Positions 17,686 through 25,955 of a stretch of DNA of 64,000 nucleotides are shown one piece after another (the stretch's first letter is position 1; each line of letters starts with the position of its first letter). This DNA is from Burkholderiaceae bacterium (GTDB lineage: Bacteria; Pseudomonadota; Gammaproteobacteria; Burkholderiales; Burkholderiaceae_B), in the NCBI GenBank assembly GCA_004322135.1, contig SCSG01000008.1:301231-365230 (forward strand), written 5' to 3'. Position numbers and translations under genes: made by a program. The notes under the pieces are model-generated. The model was not told the DNA's origin, made no database searches, and saw only the letters and a list, made by a program, of their open reading frames with translations.

Positions 17686-18619
17686 CATCGCAACCCGCCT
17701 TGCGTCGGCGGCTGGCGGCGCGCGGGCGCCCAGCATGACCGGAGGCGGCCCAGGCCGCAGTCATGCAGCGCCTGGTCGCCCTGCGTCTGCCGACCTTGCC
17801 CGGACGGGCGGTGCACAGCCGCGCCAGGTCGTACGCACTGGCGAGCACACGCCGCCGCGCCACGAGGACGACCTGATCGCGCAAGAAATCCCCGTGGCCC
17901 TCGAATACAACGGCATCAGCCACGCCACCCTGCTGGCCACGCCCTGCGACCTGGAAGACCTGGCCTACGGGTTTTCATATACCGAAGGCATTATCCGTTC
18001 AGCCAGCGACATCTACGATATGAACGTCGTCGACGCGCCTCAGGGCATGATCATCCAGATATCCATCGCCAACGCCTGTCTGAATCAGCTCAAGCTAAGG
18101 CGCCGCGCGCTGGCTGGGCGAACAGGCTGTGGGCTTTGTGGTATTGAAAGTCTGGACGAGGTGCGTCGCAACCTTGCGGCACTGCCGGCGCGCCCCGGGC
18201 AAATCTCGGGCCAGGCCATTTCACGCGCAATGCGGCAGTTACGCGCCTTGCAGCCCTTGCATCTGGCCACCGGCGCCACACATGCTGCCGGCTGGGCCAG
18301 CGATGCGGGCCAGGTCCTGCACGTGCGCGAAGACGTGGGGCGCCACAATGCGCTCGACAAATTAATCGGCCATTTGTTGCGCCATGCCATCCCCACCGAC
18401 GCGGGAATCGCCGCGATCTCAAGCCGGGCCAGCTTCGAAATGGTACAAAAGGCGGCCTCGGCCGGCATAAGCGCTGTTGCCGCCGTTTCCGCTCCCACGA
18501 CGTATGCCATACAGCTTGCCACTGAACTGAACGTGTTGCTGGCCGGATTCGCCCGCGACAACCGGTTCAACCTGTACGCCCACCCCGAATTCCTCGGCAA
18601 TAATGGAGGCCTGAATTGA
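17678..18619 (+). CDS. fdhD: Formate dehydrogenase sulfurtransferase FdhD
   Basis: Accessory protein that passes sulfur to the molybdenum of the bis-MGD cofactor, essential for formate dehydrogenase activity. The sulfur-relay cysteines are C151 and C154 in RTGCGLCGIESLDEV. YNGISHATLLATPCDLEDLAYGF, HVREDVGRHNALDKLIG and SSRASFEMVQKAASAGI are family blocks. At 313 aa it is longer than E. coli FdhD because of a low-complexity Gly/Ala/Pro-rich N-terminal extension of about 65 residues, which may be an overlong start call. The gene overlaps fdsA by 8 bp and fdsD by 4 bp. Confidence 0.94.
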   Translation: MPDIATRLASAAGGARAPSMTGGGPGRSHAAPGRPASADLARTGGAQPRQVVRTGEHTPPRHEDDLIAQEIPVALEYNGISHATLLATPCDLEDLAYGFSYTEGIIRSASDIYDMNVVDAPQGMIIQISIANACLNQLKLRRRALAGRTGCGLCGIESLDEVRRNLAALPARPGQISGQAISRAMRQLRALQPLHLATGATHAAGWASDAGQVLHVREDVGRHNALDKLIGHLLRHAIPTDAGIAAISSRASFEMVQKAASAGISAVAAVSAPTTYAIQLATELNVLLAGFARDNRFNLYAHPEFLGNNGGLN

Positions 18620-18873
18620 ACATCAACCACCTGTTCCGCCTTGCCAACCGCATCGGCGATTTCTTCGAATCCATGCCTGACCGGGCGGAAGGCCTCGAAG
18701 GCATCGCCAACCATATACAGAAATTCTGGGCGCCAAGAATGCGGATTGCGCTGCTGGACTACCTGGAGCAGCACCCGGACGGGCGCGCCGACGACGCTGC
18801 CCTGACAGAAATTGTTTTGGAAGCCATCACGACAAACCGGCAACGCCTGACACCCAAGGCGACCGTCAGCTGA
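18616..18873 (+). CDS. fdsD: Formate dehydrogenase delta subunit
   Basis: Small subunit of 85 aa found with fds-type formate dehydrogenases; in Rhodobacter capsulatus the homologue helps cofactor insertion or complex stability. The sequence MNINHLFRLANRIGDFFESM with FWAPRMRIALLDYLEQ is the typical DUF3306/FdsD pattern. The TTG start is supported by GGAGG six bases upstream and by overlap with the fdhD stop. Last gene of the operon. Confidence 0.92.
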   Translation: MNINHLFRLANRIGDFFESMPDRAEGLEGIANHIQKFWAPRMRIALLDYLEQHPDGRADDAALTEIVLEAITTNRQRLTPKATVS

Positions 18874-18914
18874 ACGCAGGCCTTGCCAACCGGGCAACGA
18901 CCCGCCAGCGGAAC

Positions 18915-18947
18915 GGCGCGCGTGTCGCCCGAGAGTGGGCGGGCGCC
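18915..18947. terminator. GC-rich stem-loop between convergent fdsD and universal stress genes
   Basis: Nested arms GGCGC/GCGCC (18915-18919, 18943-18947) and CGCCC/GGGCG (18926-18930, 18937-18941) can form a strong hairpin at the end of the fds operon. There is no clean T tract, so termination is only a guess. Confidence 0.3.
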
Positions 18948-19411
18948 TACTCTACAACTTCTTTTACGTGATAGACCAGTACAGCCATTTTGGCCAGGCT
19001 AAGCACCTTGATGGTGACGCTGCCCAACAGCAGGCGTGACAGGCCGCTGCGGCCATGGCTGCCGATGAAAATCAGGTCGCACTTTTCTTCTTCGGCGGCC
19101 TGCACCAGCCCATCGGCCACATTGAAGTTGGAGACAGCCCTGCCGACCGCCTTGACCTCGGCGGTGGCGGCCCGGTCGAGCACCGATTTCAAATATTTCT
19201 GTGCCTGATCGGCGGCGGTTTTGTCGTAGTCTTCGTCGGTAATGGCGTATGCAGCGGCCATGCCGTCGAAACCTACCGTAGCGGCAAACGGCTGCGTTAC
19301 GTACAGTGCCACGACCTCGGCGCCAATCTGGCGCGCAAAACACACACCCTTGTTGGCTGCCTGGACAGACAGTGTTGAGCCATCAGTAGGAATAAGTATT
19401 CTCTTGAACAT
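18947..19411 (-). CDS. Universal stress protein (UspA family)
   Basis: Single-domain UspA protein of 154 aa. It opens MFKRILIPTDGSTLS, with the conserved Asp of the nucleotide pocket, and ends with FIGSHGRSGLSRLLLGSVT, the G-2x-G-9x-G(S/T) ATP-binding motif, so it is probably of the ATP-binding subgroup. Such proteins are induced in starvation, oxygen limitation or respiratory stress. It converges with fdsD and is a monocistronic gene. Confidence 0.95.
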   Translation of the reverse strand: MFKRILIPTDGSTLSVQAANKGVCFARQIGAEVVALYVTQPFAATVGFDGMAAAYAITDEDYDKTAADQAQKYLKSVLDRAATAEVKAVGRAVSNFNVADGLVQAAEEEKCDLIFIGSHGRSGLSRLLLGSVTIKVLSLAKMAVLVYHVKEVVE

Positions 19412-19522
19412 AGTGACCGCCTTCGAATCGCTATCCGTTACCTAATACTACTATAACTACCCATCCTGCAACAGCATTAAAGATAAGTCGTCCGGCAACA
19501 ATACCAGAGGCAAATCTGCGGA

Positions 19523-19879
19523 TCAGCCCTTCTTTTGTTCTTGCACGGCCTTGTACAAATTGGCACAGCGCGTGCCTGTGCGGCAATACGCCAGCACCGG
19601 AGCGGGCAGCTCATCGAGCAGCTGCGAGAAGCGCCGCACGTTCTCGGGAGTCATCTGACCGCTGATCACAGGCTGGTATTCAACTTGCAGCCCCGCAGCG
19701 CGCGCTGCCGCCATGACATCCGCAGACGCCGGCTGGCTGGGCCCGCCTTCAAAGTCAGGGCGATTGATGATAAGGCTTTTGAAGCCCGCCTTTGCCACCT
19801 CGGCAACGTCCTCGACCGCCAACTGGGGCGACACGGAAACGCCTTCGGAAAGCTGGCTAATGGAAACAGAAACTGACAT
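19523..19879 (-). CDS. TIGR01244/DUF442 family sulfurtransferase/phosphatase-like protein
   Basis: A 118-aa DUF442 (beta-lactamase-hydrolase-like) protein with a protein-tyrosine-phosphatase/rhodanese-like fold. The active loop is YCRTGTRCANLY near residue 100, a CxxxxxR cysteine-phosphatase signature. LSEGVSVSPQLAVEDVAEVAKAGFK at the N-terminus is typical. In other proteobacteria it is fused to persulfide dioxygenase or sits near sulfide-oxidation genes; here it stands alone. AGGAG precedes the ATG by six bases. Role inferred: sulfur transfer or phosphate ester hydrolysis. Confidence 0.88.
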   Translation of the reverse strand: MSVSVSISQLSEGVSVSPQLAVEDVAEVAKAGFKSLIINRPDFEGGPSQPASADVMAAARAAGLQVEYQPVISGQMTPENVRRFSQLLDELPAPVLAYCRTGTRCANLYKAVQEQKKG

Positions 19880-19965
19880 GTTTGCTCCTGACCGTCAATG
19901 AAAATTTCGAACGCCACAACCAGACCATACGCCGGTGCAACGCCATAATCGGCTCGACAAGAAAC

Positions 19966-20817
19966 CTATACCGCTGCCAGCGAAGCGGGCGCGGCACGGG
20001 CACCCGGCTGGGCTATATGAAGGCCGAATTCTTCCAGCCACCGGCCCACAGACTCGCTTGCCAGAACTTCATATTCGGCGGCCCGTTGCGCACCCAGTCC
20101 GTCCGACATGTTAACGCGGGCGGCGGGATGGCACATGAGCAAATCGCCATCGCACGCGTGCCGCAGCCACGACTGCAACAGGGCCCGGTAACCGTCCGCG
20201 CCACCGTGAAAATCATACACCCCGAGAAAGCCCGGATTCAGCGCGAACCCACTGGCGCGCGCCTGCCGAGCGAAGCGTCCGGCCCCCAATGCCTGTATGA
20301 TTGACGCCTTGAAACGCAGCCGGACGGGAATGGTTGGCTGCGCGCGCATCCCCGTGTACCGCAACCACAACGGACTTCCCGTATAACGCTGCGCAAGCTC
20401 GGACAATACGGCTTCCCGGATTTGCGGCAATTGATGAACATGCTGATGGCCATCCACGAAATCGGGCACACGTCCCATGACGTCTTCAAAAGCATCCAGT
20501 TGCCGGGCAATCTGCGCACGCACCCGGCCCTTGTCGAGCCGACGGGCATACGCACGCATTATCAGCGTGGATACTGGCAGGAACAGCCCGGGCACATCCA
20601 GCTCTTCGGTAAAATTCAGATGCACGCCCGTTTGCAGCGGCGAATATTTCAGCGCGGCAGCGTCGCGCCTGAACTGCGGACCTTCAACCAGGCAACTGGT
20701 GGCGCTAAGGCGCCCAAGTTGCGCCAGGCGTAGTATGCCCACATCAATATCGGGATTCATACCAAAATCGTCGGCGCACGCAATGATGTGCCTGGGCCTG
20801 TCGGGCGTCGTATTCAC
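19966..20817 (-). CDS. ChbG/HpnK (YdjC) family deacetylase, LgmC/NaxD-like
   Basis: Carbohydrate deacetylase of 283 aa. The metal and catalytic motifs of the YdjC fold are present: ACADDFGMNPDID (Asp pair), TGVHLNF (His) and DGHQHVHQLPQI (two His), with MCHPA near the C-terminus. Homologues such as Francisella NaxD and Bordetella LgmC remove acetyl from GlcNAc/GalNAc on undecaprenyl phosphate before transfer to lipid A. The GTG at 20817 has AAAAGG upstream; a longer reading would overlap the divergent flippase gene. Neighbouring GtrA, ArnT-like and GT2 genes fit the same pathway. Confidence 0.88.
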   Translation of the reverse strand: MNTTPDRPRHIIACADDFGMNPDIDVGILRLAQLGRLSATSCLVEGPQFRRDAAALKYSPLQTGVHLNFTEELDVPGLFLPVSTLIMRAYARRLDKGRVRAQIARQLDAFEDVMGRVPDFVDGHQHVHQLPQIREAVLSELAQRYTGSPLWLRYTGMRAQPTIPVRLRFKASIIQALGAGRFARQARASGFALNPGFLGVYDFHGGADGYRALLQSWLRHACDGDLLMCHPAARVNMSDGLGAQRAAEYEVLASESVGRWLEEFGLHIAQPGARAAPASLAAV

Positions 20818-20844
20818 TAGGACCTTTTCGGAAACAAATTTGTC

Positions 20845-21231
20845 ATGCGAACTATTATCTGGCAACTGGGCTGGTTTATAGCGGTAGGCTGCGCGGCAGC
20901 GGCCACCCACTGGCTGGTCGTTGTCATTGCGGTTGGCTGGCAGGGTCTTGCCCCGCTGGTGGCCAATGTTGTCGGATGGCTGATTGCATTCTGCGTCTCG
21001 TTTGCGGGCCACTACCAGCTAACCTTCCGACACCAGCACGCGCCCCTGTTCAAAGCCGCGCGCCGATTCTTTGCCGTGTCAGCCCTGGGTTTTGCGGTCA
21101 ACGAATCCGCCTACGCAGTATTGCTGCACACAACCGCGCTGCGCTATGACATTCTGCTGGCGCTGATCCTGATTGCGATGGCATTCATTACATTCATTTT
21201 AGGTCGGTTTTGGGCTTTTCAGCACAAATAG
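20845..21231 (+). CDS. GtrA-family membrane protein, putative lipid-linked sugar flippase
   Basis: 128-aa inner-membrane protein with four predicted transmembrane helices and the GtrA pattern (WQLGWFIAVGCAAAATHW, VANVVGWLIAFCVSFAGHY, FILGRFWAFQHK). GtrA proteins are thought to flip undecaprenyl-phosphate sugars to the periplasm. It runs opposite to the other sugar genes: its start is 27 bp from the divergent deacetylase start, and its 3' end overlaps the 3' end of the ArnT-like gene by 38 bp. Confidence 0.88.
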   Translation: MRTIIWQLGWFIAVGCAAAATHWLVVVIAVGWQGLAPLVANVVGWLIAFCVSFAGHYQLTFRHQHAPLFKAARRFFAVSALGFAVNESAYAVLLHTTALRYDILLALILIAMAFITFILGRFWAFQHK

Positions 21232-22816
21232 CCGGCTGAACCCCACCGGGGAACCGCCAGGCCCGCAGCTTGCCGCTTGACGCGTATGGCGCTACGTTCG
21301 CCAGGAACGAATACTCCTCATGCGAGCCACTGCCTCCTACCAGCCAGACAGTTGTATTGCCGGCGGCGCACAGCAGGGGCAGCACATCCTGGGGATTCAC
21401 CAGCAAAGAGGCTGCCGTCGCAGGGTCGAACTGCGCCGCATCGTAAAGCTCTTTGCGCCAGCTATCGCTGGTCTTCACCGTAGGGTCGTTCCAATTCGAC
21501 ACCACCACCGACGGCGTGGCAGTCCGCAAATAAAAACCCAGATCGTAACGAATGCGATCGAGCATGACGACGCGATCAGCCGGAGTGTAGGCTACACGCA
21601 TTTTCAGCGCCAGCCCTTTGGTAGAGGGCTGCGGCGCCACAACCAGAGCAACCACAGCCACCACGCAAATGCCCAGGGAAATCGCCAGGTACAACGCGAA
21701 CGTGCGTAGCACGCGGGCCCGCTCGACACCCTCATCAGGCACCTGGCTACCCGCCTGTGCACTCGCGCCAAAGCGGTGTACAAACGGCAACGCAATGAAG
21801 TAGGCAAGCGGGGGCAAAGCCGGCAACACGTACCCAACGAGCTTGGAGGAAGGGATGGAAAAGAAAATCAACACGACCAGGAGCCAGGACAGCATAAGGC
21901 CGTTTATGGAGGAAAGCCGCTCCTCACTCCAAAACGTCCTGCTGGCCAGGCGCCACAGGTGGATGGACCAGGGCAGGGTCAGCCCGACGAGCACAGGCAC
22001 GTAAAACCAGAAGGGATGCGGGTTATTGAAGCCCGAATCCAGGAACCGCTGGAAGTGCTGATACACAATGTAGTAGTCGAAAAACCCCGAATAGCGCCAC
22101 TGCATCCAGACCATCCAGGGAAGCGACACCACGAGGAATGCCGCGACGGCAGGCGGCCAGAACAGCCGGCGCAGACTGTCGAAGCGGCGGCGTCCCACGA
22201 GCCAGAAAAAGATAATCCCGCCAGGCAGGACGATGCCGATAAGCCCTTTGGCAAGGAACCCCAGGCCAGCCACGGCATAGGCCAGAAGCAACATCCACCG
22301 ATACGACTGACCGTTCTCGAGACGCAATACCGCGCTGGCGCCAAAAATTACCGTGGCAGCGATCATGCCGGCAACGGTCATATCCAGGTTGGCGTACTGC
22401 GCAGCGCCAAACAAAAAAGGCGACGACACCAGAATAATGGTGGCGACCGCCGCTACCCGACGCCCCACGTACGTTTTAAAAAACCAGAAACACAACGCAG
22501 CCATCAGCGTGGCAGTTACGACCGAACTGAACCGCGCAGCCCACGAGTTGGCACCAAACACATCCAGGGCAAACGCGGTGATCCAATAAAATAGTGGTGG
22601 CTTGTGGAAAAATGGCAGGCCGTCCAGCAGCGGAACCAGCAACTCGTGGCCCGCCAACATGTTCCATGCAACCCCCACATACCGCCCTTCATCGGGCAAA
22701 AGCAGCGGCCTGGTCCAGGTGGTTGCGGACAACCACAAAAAAGTGACCAACGCCACAAGCCAGGTGGAGCGAACCGCCAGCAGCGTGGACGCCACGCGAA
22801 TAAGAAATTTCATCAT
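21194..22816 (-). CDS. ArnT/PMT-family lipid A glycosyltransferase (LgmB-like)
   Basis: Polytopic inner-membrane GT-C enzyme of 540 aa. It has the first periplasmic loop LLLPDEGRYVGVAWNM (the catalytic Asp-Glu of ArnT) and FFHKPPLFYWITAFALDVFG, the typical PMT_2 loop. About 12 hydrophobic segments are followed by a periplasmic C-terminal domain. ArnT homologues move aminoarabinose from undecaprenyl phosphate to lipid A phosphates; in Bordetella the homologue LgmB moves glucosamine. With a YdjC deacetylase and a GT2 nearby and no arn genes, glucosamine is the more likely sugar. Starts MMKF; the second Met is equally possible. 48 bp after the GT2 gene. Confidence 0.9.
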   Translation of the reverse strand: MMKFLIRVASTLLAVRSTWLVALVTFLWLSATTWTRPLLLPDEGRYVGVAWNMLAGHELLVPLLDGLPFFHKPPLFYWITAFALDVFGANSWAARFSSVVTATLMAALCFWFFKTYVGRRVAAVATIILVSSPFLFGAAQYANLDMTVAGMIAATVIFGASAVLRLENGQSYRWMLLLAYAVAGLGFLAKGLIGIVLPGGIIFFWLVGRRRFDSLRRLFWPPAVAAFLVVSLPWMVWMQWRYSGFFDYYIVYQHFQRFLDSGFNNPHPFWFYVPVLVGLTLPWSIHLWRLASRTFWSEERLSSINGLMLSWLLVVLIFFSIPSSKLVGYVLPALPPLAYFIALPFVHRFGASAQAGSQVPDEGVERARVLRTFALYLAISLGICVVAVVALVVAPQPSTKGLALKMRVAYTPADRVVMLDRIRYDLGFYLRTATPSVVVSNWNDPTVKTSDSWRKELYDAAQFDPATAASLLVNPQDVLPLLCAAGNTTVWLVGGSGSHEEYSFLANVAPYASSGKLRAWRFPGGVQPAICAEKPKTDLK

Positions 22817-22864
22817 GAGTACGCGAGTGGTTATAGTCGTTCCGACACGAAGCGGATAAAGCGA

Positions 22865-23836
22865 TTACTGCCGTTCCGATTCGAGGCTATCACCCTGCAG
22901 GCCGGCGCCTTTTTGCTTTCTTACAATGTAAATGGGCCGGTTCTTCACCTCGCCGAAAATGCGTGCAATGTATTCGCCCAGAACCCCAACCGAAATAAGA
23001 TTGATGCCCGCAAAGAAAAGCACGATGGTAATCAACGTTGCCCAGCCCTGCACCACATCGCCATACATCCAGTGCTTGATGATAACGTATGACCCATAAA
23101 TAAATGAAAGCACTGACAGACCCACACCACAAACGCTCAACAAGCGCAATGGCCAAGTCGTGAATGCCGTCAACCCGTCCAGCGCAAACTGAAACAGCTT
23201 GAGCGGCTTGAATGTCGAGGCACCATGCAGGCGCTCCGGAGGTGAATAATAAAACGGCTCGGACCGGAACCCCACCCAGGCAAACAGCCCCTTCATGAAA
23301 CGATTGCGCTCGGGCAGCAACAACAGGGCATCCACCACCTTGCGATCCATCAGCCGAAAGTCGCCCGCGTTTTCGGGTACCCGGATTCCGCCTGATTCAC
23401 GCATGAGCTGATAGAACAGTTTCGCGCCAATACGCTTGAACGCTGATTCATCGGCACGCGTGGCGCGCACCCCATACACCATATCCGCGCCGTCTTCCCA
23501 ACGCTTGAGCATTTCCGGAATAAGTGTCGGCGGATGCTGCAGGTCGGCATCCAGGCAAATCACCACCTGCCCCTTGGCCCGGTCCAACCCGGCACTTAGT
23601 GCCGCCTCTTTGCCAAAATTACGTGACAGTTGCACATAGATGATTTCCGGGTGCTCGGCAACCCAGCGACTCATGCTCAGCGCCGTGCCATCCATGCTGC
23701 CGTCGTCTACCACAATAACCTCGAACGCAGGCGCAAGCGGCGCAAGTACCGCAGTAAGCTGCGGCAACAGGACATTCAGATTGGCTTCCTCATTGAGACA
23801 AGGAACTACACAGCTAATAGAGGAAAGTTGGGACAT
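22865..23836 (-). CDS. Family 2 glycosyltransferase with C-terminal membrane helices (GtrB/ArnC/LgmA-like)
   Basis: 323-aa GT2 protein that makes a polyprenyl-phosphate sugar on the cytoplasmic face. The GT-A domain has SCVVPCLNEEANLNVLLPQL, VVDDGSMDGT and CLDADLQHPP (the DxD region), then two C-terminal helices (near 233-257 and 268-290) and a basic end, as in GtrB and ArnC. It precedes and is probably cotranscribed with the ArnT-like gene. The likely product is undecaprenyl-phosphate N-acetylhexosamine, deacetylated by the YdjC enzyme, flipped by GtrA and used by the ArnT-like transferase. The start at 23836 is the residue that begins family similarity. Confidence 0.9.
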   Translation of the reverse strand: MSQLSSISCVVPCLNEEANLNVLLPQLTAVLAPLAPAFEVIVVDDGSMDGTALSMSRWVAEHPEIIYVQLSRNFGKEAALSAGLDRAKGQVVICLDADLQHPPTLIPEMLKRWEDGADMVYGVRATRADESAFKRIGAKLFYQLMRESGGIRVPENAGDFRLMDRKVVDALLLLPERNRFMKGLFAWVGFRSEPFYYSPPERLHGASTFKPLKLFQFALDGLTAFTTWPLRLLSVCGVGLSVLSFIYGSYVIIKHWMYGDVVQGWATLITIVLFFAGINLISVGVLGEYIARIFGEVKNRPIYIVRKQKGAGLQGDSLESERQ

Positions 23837-24075
23837 GTATTGACTTCGGGATTGAAAACGCCGCACGCGGGATCCCGTGTGCGCCAAGACCGGCTTGACT
23901 GACAAGAAAGCGAAGCGCCCGGCGCATCACGCCGTGATGCCGAACCGACTCCAGCAATGTATAGCAGGAGCAGGGGGAATGCAACAAAGCAACACAGTAC
24001 GCCGATCCCTCAGGATATGCCTTGCATGAGACCCTGCCAGCCGTTGCGGCCATGCGGCAACTGACAGAATATTCG

Positions 24076-24123
24076 TTGACACTACCCGGGCATTTTTTAT
24101 AAGATACATATAAAATACATGTT
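24076..24123 (+). promoter_or_regulatory. Sigma-70 promoter overlapped by an NsrR-type operator
   Basis: TTGACA (24076-24081) and TATAAG (24098-24103) with a 16-bp spacer make a good promoter. Starting inside the -10, bases 24101-24123 match about 19 of 23 positions of the known NsrR dyad: AAGAT, CAT and T on the left, AAAT, CAT and TT on the right, around a central A. The operon downstream encodes globin, NnrS and an NsrR-type repressor, so autoregulated NO-responsive control is strongly suggested. The match is by eye. Confidence 0.78.
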
Positions 24124-24243
24124 ATTGACATTACGGACGTATTTGCTACCGGCGCACGAGGCCTATCACTTGCCCGACCATATACGCTGCAGCGTCCATC
24201 GCGTGGGGCTTTCTTTACTTAACCGGCTTTATTGGAGTTTCTT

Positions 24244-24651
24244 GTGGCAACTCGAGAACAACTGTGCACAGAAGAAGAAGTAACGTTTATGGTTCATGAC
24301 TTCTACCGCCGCGTACGCGCTGACGACCTGCTGGGCCCCATTTTCAACGAACACGTCAAGAATTGGGATACGCACCTGCAGCGCATGGTGAACTTCTGGT
24401 CATCCATGCTGCGCGGCACCGGTGCCTATGGCGGCAGCCCCATGCCGGTACATATTGCACTGCCCAACCTCAGCGCCGAGCTATTCCAGCAGTGGCTGAA
24501 ACTCTTCCACCAAACCATCGAAACACTTCCCAACAAGCCATTCGGCGCCAAGGCCGACAGCTTCGCGCACCGCATCGCGCGCAGCCTCTGGTATGGCTAC
24601 CAGCTTTACAATAAACCCGAAACCGCGCCTACCGAGGTATTCAATGCCTAA
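24244..24651 (+). CDS. Group III truncated hemoglobin
   Basis: Heme protein of 135 aa, the size of group III (Ctb-like) truncated globins. FYRRVRADDLLGPIFNEHV is the B/C-helix region with the B10 Tyr, and MPVHIALPNLSAELFQQWL holds the proximal F8 His. These proteins bind O2 and NO and protect against nitrosative stress. The GTG at 24244 has GGAG six bases upstream; a TTG at 24232 is less likely. First gene of an NsrR-type operon, overlapping nnrS by 8 bp. Confidence 0.93.
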   Translation: MATREQLCTEEEVTFMVHDFYRRVRADDLLGPIFNEHVKNWDTHLQRMVNFWSSMLRGTGAYGGSPMPVHIALPNLSAELFQQWLKLFHQTIETLPNKPFGAKADSFAHRIARSLWYGYQLYNKPETAPTEVFNA

Positions 24652-25903
24652 TATTCAACACATCCAGGAGCCCGAGCACGTGCGGGCAGCGGCGCCCAAT
24701 CTTCAGGCTTTCTTGAGCCTGGGCTTTCGCCCGCTGTATATCGCCGGCTGCGCTTGGGCGCTTATCGCCGTGGCTATCTGGATCTTCGCGCCTCAAATCA
24801 TTCCGGCGCCCCTTACGGGCATCGCATGGCACGCGCACGAAATGCTGTGGGGCTTCATCGGCACCATCGCCGTAGCGTTCCTGCTTACCGCGTCAGCCAC
24901 ATGGACGGGATTCAATCCCATGAAGGGCTGGCCTCTTGCCGGGCTTACGCTACTTTGGGTCATTGCGCGCGTCGGCTACCTTACGGGAGGCGACATTGCA
25001 TTCCGGGTAGCATGCATCTGCGAAATTGCGTTCTACGTCATTTCCGCGGCGGCGTTGCTGCGCGTCATCATCAAAGGCAAAAGCTGGCGCAACGTGGGTC
25101 TGCCGTTGTTGGTTCTGGGCCTGGGCATCGCCGACGCTCTTTACCTTCGGGCGTCCCTGGGGGGCAATTACATAGAACTCATGCACCGCTTCGACCTCGG
25201 GCTGATCTGCATGGCAATCATCGCACTGCTCATCGCCCGCCGCGTCATTCCGTTCTTTGCCATGCGTGGCGTCCAGGGTCTCACTCTTCCCATGCAAACA
25301 CGCAGCGGTCACGTTCAGCTTACCTTTGGCGTGCTGGCCATTATTCTGGGCATTTTCAATCTGTCCGCGCTCATGGGTGTTGCCCTAGCCGTTGTCGGCC
25401 TTATCAGCCTGGTGCAGGTCATCACCTGGAAGCCGGACGCCGTCAAGCACAAACCAATACTCTGGATACTGTATGTCGGCTACACCTTCCTGGGCCTGGG
25501 GCTGATTCTTGCCGCACTCCATGTTGCGGGATTAAGCACCAGCCTGTTTGGACGCTCCGCCGTCCACGTGCACGTCATCGCCATGGGTGGCTTCTCGGTT
25601 CTGATCATCGGCATGGTAACGCGCACTGCACTTGGCCACCTGGGTCGCCCGCTTGTCACTACTCGCAGCATGCGCATTGCCTACGCGCTGGTGCTGATTG
25701 CCTTCGCCTTCCGTGTTGCGGCGCTATGGCCGGTACCCGCGTCGGTGCATTTCCTGCACCTGGCCGCCGCGGCGTGGATCGTGGCTTTCGGACTGTATCT
25801 TTGGGACTTTGTCCCCATGCTTATCCGCCCCCGGCCCGACCAGACGGCACCCAAGCCTGCAACTCAGATGAAAGTCGCACCTGCTGCCACAAAGGCCCAA
25901 TGA
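24644..25903 (+). CDS. nnrS: NnrS family heme/copper membrane protein
   Basis: Integral membrane protein of 419 aa with about 12 transmembrane helices. Family marks include FRPLYIAGCAWALIAVAIW, the conserved TGIAWHAHEMLWGFIG with its two His, HRFDLGLICMAIIALLIARR and AVHVHVIAMGGFSVLIIGMVTRTALGH. NnrS binds heme and copper and lessens iron-nitrosyl damage during NO stress. The ATG lies inside the globin 3' end (8-bp overlap), and nsrR follows after 52 bp. Standard length. Confidence 0.95.
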   Translation: MPNIQHIQEPEHVRAAAPNLQAFLSLGFRPLYIAGCAWALIAVAIWIFAPQIIPAPLTGIAWHAHEMLWGFIGTIAVAFLLTASATWTGFNPMKGWPLAGLTLLWVIARVGYLTGGDIAFRVACICEIAFYVISAAALLRVIIKGKSWRNVGLPLLVLGLGIADALYLRASLGGNYIELMHRFDLGLICMAIIALLIARRVIPFFAMRGVQGLTLPMQTRSGHVQLTFGVLAIILGIFNLSALMGVALAVVGLISLVQVITWKPDAVKHKPILWILYVGYTFLGLGLILAALHVAGLSTSLFGRSAVHVHVIAMGGFSVLIIGMVTRTALGHLGRPLVTTRSMRIAYALVLIAFAFRVAALWPVPASVHFLHLAAAAWIVAFGLYLWDFVPMLIRPRPDQTAPKPATQMKVAPAATKAQ

Positions 25904-25955
25904 CCGGACGACTTGACGCCTGGGGTACACCAGGCATATTCATGGAATCTGCGTC

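Noticed and set aside
21776..22594. 272-codon plus-strand frame opposite the ArnT-like gene
   Set aside because: Shadow of the minus-strand membrane protein; extremely polar and low-complexity.
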